From Proteiniphilum sp. UBA5384 (lineage in GTDB: Bacteria > Bacteroidota > Bacteroidia > Bacteroidales > Dysgonomonadaceae), in the NCBI RefSeq assembly GCF_002410825.1, contig NZ_DHOS01000034.1, positions 26,055 through 90,054 on the forward strand: 64,000 nt of DNA, written 5' to 3'. A model generated the notes under the pieces. It was not told the DNA's origin and made no database searches. It worked only from the letters and a program-made list of their open reading frames with translations. Positions within the stretch are counted from its first letter, which is position 1; every line of letters begins with the position of its first letter. This document shows, piece by piece, positions 1-8,183 of this stretch. Position numbers and translations under genes: made by a program.

Positions 1-1
1 T

Positions 2-778
2 ATTAAGAATGATTATGTAGAGCGATCGGCCTCTACGAATATGTATGATGACTGGCGGAATAATACCAATGGAAGGTACAAAGATATCCGTTGGGGTAGG
101 AAGGTTATAGGACAATTCCAATCTTTCGAAGAAATCCTGAACTCCCCCATTCAGGATGGAAATGGGAATAAGTCGCTTCTTCCGGGGGATTTGAAGTTTG
201 AAGACTTTAATGGAGACGGTATCATTGACCTGAATGACGAACAACTTATCGGACACGGTGCCACGCCACGGATGTATTACGGTTTGAATATGAGTGGAGC
301 GTATAAGAACTTTGATCTTACTTTGTTTTTCCAGGGAGCTGCCGGACACGATATTTATGTGGCGGGTGATATCCTGGATACGTTTGTACAGCAAGGGCTT
401 GGGAATGGTTTGGCTGTTATGACAGACCGCTGGCACCGGGAAGACCCTACAAACCCTTACAGTAACTGGATTGCAGGAATGATGCCGGCGGCAAGGGTGG
501 CCGGGTTTGAAGACAACAGGAGCAATAATTCGTGGTCTTTGCACAAAGCAGATTATCTAAGGTTAAAAACGTTAGAAGTAGGATATACATTGCCTAAAAG
601 CTTCCTGTCGAAGTGGAACATAGACCAGTTTCGTTTTTATGTGAGTGGAAACAATCTGTTGACATTTACAAGTAGAGATGGATTGATGAAGTATGTTGAT
701 CCGGAAAGTAATAATAGCGGATTGCGTTATTATCCCCAACAAAAATCTTACAATATTGGTGCTAACATAACTTTTTAA
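2..778 (+). CDS. SusC-like TonB-dependent outer membrane transporter, C-terminal part (cut by window start)
   Basis: The reading frame is open from base 2, so the gene starts before the window and only about 258 C-terminal residues are visible. They hold the features of the last beta-strands of SusC/RagA transporters: a calcium-site-like stretch (DFNGDGIIDLNDEQLIG), the phrase PRMYYGLNMSG, repeated aromatic strands, and a terminal strand ending in phenylalanine (ANITF), which BAM recognises. SusC proteins import nutrients across the outer membrane with TonB energy, under a SusD lid. The SusD gene follows after 12 bp, so the pair is co-transcribed. Substrate cannot be told from this part. Confidence 0.93.
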   Translation: MKNDYVERSASTNMYDDWRNNTNGRYKDIRWGRKVIGQFQSFEEILNSPIQDGNGNKSLLPGDLKFEDFNGDGIIDLNDEQLIGHGATPRMYYGLNMSGAYKNFDLTLFFQGAAGHDIYVAGDILDTFVQQGLGNGLAVMTDRWHREDPTNPYSNWIAGMMPAARVAGFEDNRSNNSWSLHKADYLRLKTLEVGYTLPKSFLSKWNIDQFRFYVSGNNLLTFTSRDGLMKYVDPESNNSGLRYYPQQKSYNIGANITF

Positions 779-790
779 AATGAAGTCGTT

Positions 791-2707
791 ATGAAACGTA
801 ATAAATATAAAATAATAACTCTTATTGGTATTATTGCATTTTCAATGGTGGGATGCAATGACTACCTCAACCGGGAAGATATCAGTGGTATAATTACCCC
901 CGACTTGGTTTGGACTAATCCCAAAGCCATAGAAGCAGTGCTTGTCAACATGTATGATGCCGGTATTAAGCACGAGGACTTCGATTATTGGGATTATGGC
1001 AGCAAGTCTGACCTGCGTAACCCGACTACCATGTCTGATGAGGCACAAGGTTCATACCAGAAAAATCCGTTGTTTAGTAATGCAGATGCCGTATATACTT
1101 ATAATGATTGGATTTTGAATGACCCGCTCAGTACGAGATATGTCTATATCCGTAATACGAATGACTTTATTGAAAAAGTGGCAGAGTCGGATGTCCTGAA
1201 TGATGCCCAAAAAGAGCAACTCGATGCGGAAGCACGATGGATTCGTGCATATCAGTATTTTGGATTGGTGAAACGTTATGGTGGAGTGCCATTGTTGACT
1301 GAACCCCAACAGTACAATCCGGCTGACCCCTCTTCGATGTATGCTGCTCGGAATACAGAGGCAGAAATATATGATTTCATTATCAATGAATGTAATGCTA
1401 TAAAGGATATACTTCCCCAAACCCGTCCCGATGCATCGAAATATCGTGTTACGAAAGGTGCGGCATTGGCCCTTTGTTCCCGTGCCGGATTATATGCCGG
1501 TACGATTGCCAAATATTCAAAGACACTTTCACTCTCCGGTACTGCTGTAGCCAGGGGATATGTATGTATTCCGGAAACCGAGGCTGAACGCTTTTTTAAG
1601 TCTTCACATGATGCCTCTTACGAGCTGTTGCATGATATGTCTAATTATAGCTTGCCAAGGTCTACCGCGAATACAACCGAAGCAAGGGTCGATAATTTTT
1701 ATCATATCTTTTCTGCTACAACGAATGGTAACAGCGGCGAGTATATCCTCCAAAAACAATATAACGTGGCAGGAGGGAGAGGCCACATGTGGGATAAAAT
1801 GAATATTCCGTTCTCTTACCGCCAAGGTGGTTGGGGATGCGGGGTTTCTCCTGTGTTAGAAATGATAGAGGCTTTTGAATATATAGACGGAACACCTGGT
1901 GAGTTGAGAATTGCAAACGGTGCTACACCTATTCAATACGATAATCTTTTAGACTTGTTCAAGGACAAAGACCCTCGTCTGTTTGCCACTGTGTATGTTC
2001 CCGGGTATCCTTTAAGGGGGAGCGTGATGGAATGGCGTAGAGGAATAATTGATCAAAATGGGACGAAGTATGTGGCATCGAAACAACCAAGTGATGAGGT
2101 TGCGGTCACTCTCCCCGGTTACTCCGGTATCTTGTCGGGTAAGGATGGAGGGGCGGATGCAGGGGATGCCTCGAAAACCGGGTTTTACCAACGCAAGTTT
2201 ATGGATGAAACACTGGATGACCTGGCCAATATTGATGACAGGAAATCTTCTACTCCTTTTGTGATGTTCCGTTTAGGTGAGATTTATCTTAACTATGCAG
2301 AAGCATGCCTGGAAATGAGTTCTCCCAAAACAAGCGAAGCCCTTTGGGCTGTCAATGAAATACGTGACCGGGCAGGCATCAGGGAAATTACCCAGGATGA
2401 GCTCACCATAGAAAAAGTACGGCATGAACGCAAGGTTGAACTCGCTTTCGAGAACCATCGCTACTGGGACATGAAACGATGGCGGATTGCCCATCTGCCG
2501 GTAGCCCAGGGCGGACTTACAGGGTTCAGGGGGAAAGCTTTGTATCCCTGGTTGGATGTGCGGACAGGTAAATATGTGTTTGAAATTGGAGAAAAACCAC
2601 CCAAACAGACACGGTTATTCCTTGAGAGAAACTATTATAACCGTTTTGGAACGGAAGATGTTACACCCAACCCGTTGCTGATACAAAATCCGGGTTATGC
2701 TTACTAA
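791..2707 (+). CDS. SusD/RagB-family nutrient-binding lipoprotein
   Basis: 638 residues. The N-terminus is a lipoprotein signal with lipobox SMVGC (Cys22), followed by the usual acidic residues for surface export. TPR-type helices follow (for example the region ARWIRAYQYFGLVKRYGGVPL near residues 150-170), and the C-terminal RagB/SusD domain contains FRLGEIYLNYAEACLE and the ERKVELAFENHRYWDMKRW motif typical of the family. The protein acts as the hinged extracellular lid of the SusC barrel encoded just upstream. It is part of the five-gene operon ending at 5643. The binding specificity is not predictable from the sequence. Confidence 0.95.
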   Translation: MKRNKYKIITLIGIIAFSMVGCNDYLNREDISGIITPDLVWTNPKAIEAVLVNMYDAGIKHEDFDYWDYGSKSDLRNPTTMSDEAQGSYQKNPLFSNADAVYTYNDWILNDPLSTRYVYIRNTNDFIEKVAESDVLNDAQKEQLDAEARWIRAYQYFGLVKRYGGVPLLTEPQQYNPADPSSMYAARNTEAEIYDFIINECNAIKDILPQTRPDASKYRVTKGAALALCSRAGLYAGTIAKYSKTLSLSGTAVARGYVCIPETEAERFFKSSHDASYELLHDMSNYSLPRSTANTTEARVDNFYHIFSATTNGNSGEYILQKQYNVAGGRGHMWDKMNIPFSYRQGGWGCGVSPVLEMIEAFEYIDGTPGELRIANGATPIQYDNLLDLFKDKDPRLFATVYVPGYPLRGSVMEWRRGIIDQNGTKYVASKQPSDEVAVTLPGYSGILSGKDGGADAGDASKTGFYQRKFMDETLDDLANIDDRKSSTPFVMFRLGEIYLNYAEACLEMSSPKTSEALWAVNEIRDRAGIREITQDELTIEKVRHERKVELAFENHRYWDMKRWRIAHLPVAQGGLTGFRGKALYPWLDVRTGKYVFEIGEKPPKQTRLFLERNYYNRFGTEDVTPNPLLIQNPGYAY

Positions 2708-2729
2708 ACAAAATCTTAAATAGGACAAT

Positions 2730-3449
2730 ATGAAAAAGATATATTATATATGTTTATTAGTTGCCTTTGTGTTTTTTATGGCATCTTGTGAAAATGATAT
2801 CGACAATTATGATATGCCCAATGGGGGGATATTTGGTACTGTGATCGATGAACAGACAGGAGAGGCAATCCCATTCCCCGTAGAGGGGGGAAGTGGTGTG
2901 ATGGTTTCTCTTACCGAAATAGAAACAGGGGCAACGGCTCCGATTACATTCAGGGCCAACCAGGATGGTACATACCGGAATACAAAAGTTTTCAATGGTT
3001 ATTATCGTATCTCCTTTGGAAGTTGTCCTGTAGTGGGCATAGCAGAAGAATATGTGGAGATAAAAGGACAAACCGAATTCGACATTCTCGCGTTACCTTT
3101 TTCGCGAATCTCGGCGAATGCTTCTATATCTGCTGATAATGAGATTACGGTCAATTATGAAGTGGAGACTTTAGATCCTTCGTTTGTTTTGAAAAATGTG
3201 CAGGTAATGTGGAATTATGCTCCGGGTGTAGACATAAATAATGCCAATCATGCCAACATTGCCACGAAGGGAAGTGCCGCATCGGGCTCTCATCTATTTG
3301 AATTGCTGAATGACAGAGAGTTCGTGGAAAACCATTACAAGATTGTGTCGAACAAAAACAAGATATATGTCCGGGTCTCTGCTACCACTGAAGTGGCTTC
3401 CATGTCCAATACGAATTATAGCAAGGTGATTGAACTTACGATAAATTAA
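2730..3449 (+). CDS. DUF3823-type surface lipoprotein
   Basis: 239 residues with a lipoprotein signal ending MASC (Cys20). The region from about residue 30 (GGIFGTVIDEQTGEAIPFP) looks like a prealbumin/carboxypeptidase-regulatory-like fold with the pattern of DUF3823 proteins, which often sit directly downstream of SusC/SusD pairs. A second beta-sandwich follows from about residue 125. It lies 22 bp after the SusD gene in the same operon. Its likely role is an accessory substrate-binding protein on the cell surface (the SusE/F position); this is inferred from position and family. Confidence 0.82.
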   Translation: MKKIYYICLLVAFVFFMASCENDIDNYDMPNGGIFGTVIDEQTGEAIPFPVEGGSGVMVSLTEIETGATAPITFRANQDGTYRNTKVFNGYYRISFGSCPVVGIAEEYVEIKGQTEFDILALPFSRISANASISADNEITVNYEVETLDPSFVLKNVQVMWNYAPGVDINNANHANIATKGSAASGSHLFELLNDREFVENHYKIVSNKNKIYVRVSATTEVASMSNTNYSKVIELTIN

Positions 3450-3469
3450 ATATTTAAGCGCTTAAGATT

Positions 3470-4264
3470 ATGAAGATTAAGAATATATTTTATAGCATAT
3501 TCATGCTCACTGTTGTATGTTTTTCTGCTTGCAACTCCGATGATGATAATACAGTAGCTCCTCCCGATGATAGTGGCGTTAAGGTGAAAAGTATGACCTA
3601 CAATATAAAATCCGGGGATATGAAAGGAATCGATGCCATTGGAAAGGTTATCAAGGATATTGATCCCGATATTGTGGGGTTACAGGAAGTGTCCTATATC
3701 ATAAACGGGGTAAACGTGGAAGAGAGATTGAAGGAAATTACGGGTATGCCCTATTCATTTTTTGCGGAGGCATTACAGAATAATGGCGTTCCTTATGGAA
3801 ACCTGATCTTGTCAAAAACACCGTTTACCCACTCCGAGAGCCATAAACTCGATTACAAGATTGAAGCGTATATCCGTTCCATTGGCATCGTGAAAACGAG
3901 CAAGGAAGATAAGGAATTTTATTTTGCCACTACGCATATAGACCATTCCCAGGCTATTAATCGGATATACCATGTAGAGCAGATACTTGGGTATACGGAG
4001 GCACTTGATGGGCCTGTCATCCTGTGTGGTGACTTTAACGGGGATGAAGTGAGCGAGCCGGTAAGGATGCTGCAAGACCGATTCACCATTGGCTGCCTCT
4101 ATGATTACTGTCCTCCCACGATGACGGTACCTCAGCCTGATGGAGCCATAGACTTTATATTGTATTCTAATGGCGATTTTGTATCGAAACAATATAATTC
4201 TTACTATAAAGCGTATACCGAATCAGATCATTTTCCTGTATACGCGACATGTATGTTTAAATAA
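3470..4264 (+). CDS. Endonuclease/exonuclease/phosphatase-family lipoprotein
   Basis: 264 residues with a lipoprotein signal (lipobox ending FSAC, Cys21). The DNase I-like EEP fold is recognisable from its motifs in order: TYNI (Asn45), GLQE (Glu73, metal ligand), TTHIDH, CGDFNGD (Asp188 and Asn190) and SDHFP (Asp253, His254). All key catalytic residues are present, so an active metal-dependent phosphodiesterase or phosphatase is likely. EEP members cleave nucleic acids, inositol phosphates, sphingomyelin and others; the substrate here is open. It is the only enzyme visible in this SusC/SusD locus, so it probably processes the imported substrate at the surface or in the periplasm. Confidence 0.85.
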   Translation: MKIKNIFYSIFMLTVVCFSACNSDDDNTVAPPDDSGVKVKSMTYNIKSGDMKGIDAIGKVIKDIDPDIVGLQEVSYIINGVNVEERLKEITGMPYSFFAEALQNNGVPYGNLILSKTPFTHSESHKLDYKIEAYIRSIGIVKTSKEDKEFYFATTHIDHSQAINRIYHVEQILGYTEALDGPVILCGDFNGDEVSEPVRMLQDRFTIGCLYDYCPPTMTVPQPDGAIDFILYSNGDFVSKQYNSYYKAYTESDHFPVYATCMFK

Positions 4265-4278
4265 TTAAATTTGAAAAG

Positions 4279-5643
4279 ATGAAAATTATATATAATATCC
4301 TGATTAATAGGTGCCTAATTTTATTCATGGCCATAGTGGGTATCGGAATAATTTCCTGTGATGATAACCCGTCCAAGGAAGTGATGATACCTACCGGAGG
4401 AGGGATTCCCGAAGTAAATATTTTTTCGCCTTTGAAAGGGGGATTTGAGACTGAAATATCATTCTATGGTAGTAATCTCCCTACTGATCTATCCAAAATA
4501 CGCGTGACGATAAACAATAAAGAAGCGGAAGTTACAAGTTCAAATGGTCGTATTGTAACGGCAATCATACAAAAAGATACGGGTTCGGGAGCAGTGAAGG
4601 TATATGTGGATAATGACAATGAAACCAAAGAGTTTACTTTTCCTCATGAATTTGAATATGGATTTCAAACATTGGTTTCCACCTACCTGGGTGATGGGAC
4701 GAAAGAAGATGTCGATGGGCCACGGGAAACAGCCCGGTTGAAAGGTCCCTATCGTGTGAACTGGGACAATGCCGGTGGCTTGTTTATTCTTGAAGAAGGC
4801 GGATCACCCAGTACGCCCACCAATTACTCCGCAGTGCGAAGATTGGTGAATGATGAACTCGAAACGCTGTTTACTGGCTTGGGCTCAACCGAGGCGGAAA
4901 AGATGCGTACGATAGTGTTCTCCAATGACTACAACACGTTGTATGTCACCAATGATAAGGATGCTAACGGAACAATGGGGTTGGGCATGCTTTCCATCAT
5001 GGACAATTTTTCCAGTATGACGGCGCTTATTGATAATGCTTCAGAAACCACGCTTACTGCCGCTGTTCATCCGGTTACCGGAGATATTTTTATAGGGAGA
5101 TACAATTCCGCCGCTATCATGAAATATGAGAATGGTTCACTGGACCTCAAGATGGATATTTTGAGTGCGAATGGAACGCTGACAGATATGATATTCAGTA
5201 AGGATGGAGAGAAGTTATATATATCAATAGCTTGGAGAGGGCATAGTATTCTGGTTGCCGATTACGATAAAGATAGCGATACTTTTTCTAATTTGAGGAC
5301 ATTGGCGGGACCGGCTGTTACTGTACCTGGTAATGCCGTAAATCAAACAGGCTATGTAGACGCCAAGGGTGACCAGGCACGCTTCAATAATCCGCAACAA
5401 ATAGATATTGATGACGAAGATAATATCTATGTGGCTGATGCTGATAATCATTGCATCCGTAAGGTGACACCGGACGGGACTGTGACCACGTATGCCGGTA
5501 CAGGAAAGAGTGCCGGATTCGTGAATGGTGAAGCATCTATCGCCAAGTTTAATAAGCCATTTGGTTGTAAATTCGGCCCTGATGGGGCATTGTACATTGC
5601 CGATAATAATAACCACCGTATTCGCAGGATCGCGGTGCAATAG
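4279..5643 (+). CDS. IPT/TIG and NHL-repeat lipoprotein
   Basis: 454 residues. A lipoprotein signal ends with IISC (Cys27). An immunoglobulin-like IPT/TIG domain follows at roughly residues 45-125 (for example NIFSPLKGGFETEISFYGSN). The rest is a beta-propeller with NHL repeats, clearest at the C-terminus, where the pattern of RFNNPQQI, IYVADADNHCIRK, then FNKPFGC and LYIADNNNHRIRRI repeats. Such TIG-NHL lipoproteins are common in SusC/SusD loci and are thought to bind ligands or protect the complex at the surface. It is last in the operon, just before a strong hairpin. A second TIG-NHL protein opens the locus at 17707. Confidence 0.88.
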   Translation: MKIIYNILINRCLILFMAIVGIGIISCDDNPSKEVMIPTGGGIPEVNIFSPLKGGFETEISFYGSNLPTDLSKIRVTINNKEAEVTSSNGRIVTAIIQKDTGSGAVKVYVDNDNETKEFTFPHEFEYGFQTLVSTYLGDGTKEDVDGPRETARLKGPYRVNWDNAGGLFILEEGGSPSTPTNYSAVRRLVNDELETLFTGLGSTEAEKMRTIVFSNDYNTLYVTNDKDANGTMGLGMLSIMDNFSSMTALIDNASETTLTAAVHPVTGDIFIGRYNSAAIMKYENGSLDLKMDILSANGTLTDMIFSKDGEKLYISIAWRGHSILVADYDKDSDTFSNLRTLAGPAVTVPGNAVNQTGYVDAKGDQARFNNPQQIDIDDEDNIYVADADNHCIRKVTPDGTVTTYAGTGKSAGFVNGEASIAKFNKPFGCKFGPDGALYIADNNNHRIRRIAVQ

Positions 5644-5660
5644 ATTATAAATACTGAAAA

Positions 5661-5690
5661 GAGGCTGCCTCCCTGAAGGGAGGCAGCCTC
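5661..5690 (+). terminator. Strong hairpin after the first SusC/SusD operon
   Basis: A perfect 13-bp stem (gaggctgcctccc and its complement) around a 4-nt loop starts 17 bp after the stop of the TIG-NHL gene. The + side lacks a long T run (tggttta follows); the minus side reads into ctttt. It most likely ends the operon and may also act on the other strand. Confidence 0.75.
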
Positions 5691-5802
5691 TGGTTTAATT
5701 GACATTATCCCATTTAGAAATCCAAGTTGAATAGTAAGCCTTCTATACGGAGGGAACCGAATGCTTACGGCTGAGCACCTTAATAAGATAGACACGCTTT
5801 AG

Positions 5803-6180
5803 CTCTCACTGTTGTTTCCTGCCCAATCCTACCATCATTTAGTAAAGGATTATAAACTCGATCCCGAGAATTATAATAATCCTTTCAATGATGCTAAAAA
5901 AGCCAAGAACCTATTCTATGACGAGGTCAACGCGTTTGCGGCATTGGACGAGGAGCTGAAGCGGATTTATGGGTTGCTCGATCCCATTGAAAGGGCGAAA
6001 TCAATAGAGAGAGTGGCGGACTCGGACCGGTATGGACAACCCGATAACCTGTACCTCCATGTAAGCCGTAAAGATGTCTGGTTGGACTATCTTATCAACA
6101 AACAATGGAATATGAGGAACCTGGTGAGCGGGGCTTATCCTACGAAGAATAGGTGTGGATGCTTTGTTGTGCGGATGGGA
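5803..6180 (+). pseudogene. Unrecognised gene remnant
   Basis: A frame open from just after a stop at 5800 and running past 6180 has clear coding character for about 105 codons: helical, charged segments such as NNPFNDAKKAKNLFYDEVNAF and a tyrosine-rich stretch near DNLYLHVSRKDVWLDYLI. It has no good start codon (only TTG at 5812), and its last residues run into the 3' end of the opposite ccsA gene and look like read-through. I do not recognise the family. The best reading is the inner or C-terminal remnant of a protein whose start was lost when the region between the SusC/SusD locus and the nrf cluster was rearranged. A small intact gene with a TTG start is the alternative. Confidence 0.4.
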
Positions 6181-6928
6181 GGTAGTTGACGCCGTACCAG
6201 CAGATCTGTAACAGGATGAATGCGATGATCAGGAGGATCATCGAGGTTTTGTCCGATGAACTTTTCTTTAACCGGTAGTGGATATAAAGCAGGTAGCCTA
6301 TCCAGGTGGCGGCGGCCCAGGTCTCTTTCGGGTCCCAGCTCCAATAATGTCCCCAGGCGACTTTCGCCCAGATTGCCCCCATCAGCATGCCCAGCGTGAT
6401 ACAGGCAATACCGGCGTAGACCAGGCTGTCGGTCATCTCCATCAGTTTGGCTTTGTTGTTGATCTTCTTTTCCCTGACCAGATAATAGATGGCGACCAGT
6501 GTGGCAGCACCCAGGATGGCATAGGAGAACATATAAATGATCACATGGGGAGCGAACCAGGGACTTTGCAGTGCCGGCATGAGTGCCTTGTTATGGATAT
6601 CGGGTTTTACGATATTGACAATGATAAAAACAGTGGAGAGTATGGTGGTAAAAGAGAGTATCCATTTGTAATTCCACCGCAGGTAGGTAAGCAGACCTGC
6701 CACCGGGAGAAAGAAGGAGTACCAGAGCCTTGTTTCGCCCATGGTGCGCAGAGGCGGGCGTTCTAATGATATCCATAATCCGGCGATAAAGATGGAAAAA
6801 ACGATTAAACCGGCAACGGTCAGCAATGCCGGCCATCGCTTGTGTTTGCTTACATAAGCAAGTGCAGCACCGCTTCCCCAAAGGAGCACGGAGATGATGG
6901 CGAAATATATAAACGAATCCCAGGTCAT
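6140..6928 (-). CDS. ccsA: Cytochrome c biogenesis protein CcsA (heme handling and ligation)
   Basis: 262 residues, almost entirely hydrophobic, with about eight membrane helices. The diagnostic tryptophan-rich heme-binding motif is at residues 187-203 (WAKVAWGHYWSWDPKET). Conserved histidines flank it: one near residue 128 (FAPHVI) and the C-terminal one in QSIHTYSS. With ResB (CcsB) it forms the System II machine that exports heme and attaches it to CxxCH motifs in the periplasm. Its start overlaps the end of resB by 4 bp (ATGA), so translation is coupled. As last gene of nrfH-nrfA-resB-ccsA it presumably matures NrfA and NrfH. Confidence 0.93.
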   Translation of the reverse strand: MTWDSFIYFAIISVLLWGSGAALAYVSKHKRWPALLTVAGLIVFSIFIAGLWISLERPPLRTMGETRLWYSFFLPVAGLLTYLRWNYKWILSFTTILSTVFIIVNIVKPDIHNKALMPALQSPWFAPHVIIYMFSYAILGAATLVAIYYLVREKKINNKAKLMEMTDSLVYAGIACITLGMLMGAIWAKVAWGHYWSWDPKETWAAATWIGYLLYIHYRLKKSSSDKTSMILLIIAFILLQICWYGVNYLPSAQQSIHTYSS

Positions 6929-8183
6929 GATGCTTTCTTTTTAGGTCCGGCGATAAACAGGAAGAGCGCTCCGGCCAATAACATGAAAATGCCTGTGTAG
7001 ACCACCTTTAACCAGGGGTCACGTACCAGTTCGAAGACGGAGGTGTCGGAATATTTGCCTTTCGTGTCGTCGTAGCTGTATTGGTAGATCATCCAGTCTT
7101 CCACCTGAATCGGTTTATTGACTTCGATCACCGCCTCTTTTGTTTTTCCGTTTTCGGTAAAGGTGGTTACATGCGAACTGTATTTCTTTATCTCCTGCAT
7201 TGGCATGGCGACACTGGTTTCGTCATCAATCTGCAGAAAGATAGGGGGGAAGAGGTAACTCCCGTTACTGACCCATCCTTCCACAGGTTGTGCGAGTCCC
7301 GGTTTGCTTGCTTTCACTTTGAGGGCGGTGGTGGCTCCTTCCATCATCATGGGCACGACGTTCATGAAAGTGGAGTCCCTGAAGATGGCAGCATGTGGAA
7401 GATAATCAGTAATTGTGAGGGCCACTCCCGCTAATTGGGTGGTTTTTCCTACTCCTTCAAACATATAGCTTTCGGGTCGCGAAGCGGGCAACATCTTCCC
7501 GGTTTCATTTTCGATGATAACCAGTTTGGGTTCATATTCCTCTATCATAAAGGTATCCAATTGGATGGCCAGCGGTAATTCCTTTATTTCCCCCGTTTGC
7601 AGGCTTCCGCGCCATTCTACCTGTCCTTTCTGTATGGTCATGGTGAGCCGTTCCATATCGGCGCTGCCTAATATTCCTCCTAAAAGGGCGATGAACAGGC
7701 CCAGGTGGTTCAGGTAAAAGCCGATATCACGCCAAGTCTGCTTCCTGGTGCTCCTCTTCAGTATGGTCAGTCCCAGGATAGTGAGGTTGTAAAAACAAAG
7801 CAGGACGAACGGCCATGAAGTGGTCATCCGGTACCAGCCGAGGGAGGTGAAGGGGTGGGACGGCAGCTGTTCCGCGGGGGGCCGGCAGTAAACTGGGGAA
7901 TTAGCCCCAGGATCATGGCGAGCAGGAGGAGGGTTGCCAATGCCGGAATGGTGGCATATACGCTGGACAGCCATCTGACCACCCGTTTTTTTCCTGCGAG
8001 GAAATGGATGACGAAAAGTACTGCGATGAACAGGGCTCCGATGATCGTGTTGAAGGGTGAAGCAAACAGGGCCGTCTCGATATTCCCGGCGGCAAGCTGC
8101 AGGAGTATCCCCGCCAACAAAACGCCCGCCGCAACGATAAAACCTTCCGCATACCCCCATGGGTGTTCCCAAATCTTCTTCAT
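6925..8183 (-). pseudogene. resB: Cytochrome c biogenesis protein ResB/CcsB, interrupted by a +1/-1 frameshift
   Basis: Two overlapping frames together make one ResB-like protein of about 419 residues. The first (ATG at 8183, one base overlapping the nrfA stop as TGATG) encodes MKKIWEHPWGYAEG and three membrane helices up to GLIPQFTAGPP. The second continues with AEQLPSHPF, SLGWYRMTTSWPF, another helix, a large periplasmic domain, and a final helix near FMLLAGALFLFIAGP. The shift falls at a run of six G on the + strand (7876-7881); one more base would restore the frame. ResB binds heme and works with CcsA. Either this is a sequencing error, a recent mutation, or slippage at the homopolymer. 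Without an intact product NrfA/NrfH maturation would fail unless a second copy exists. Confidence 0.85.

Noticed and set aside
6925..8172. A single 415-residue protein in the downstream resB frame
   Set aside because: Its first 85 residues are Arg/Pro/Cys-rich and have no membrane helix, unlike ResB; the true N-terminus is in the other frame, hence the frameshift call.
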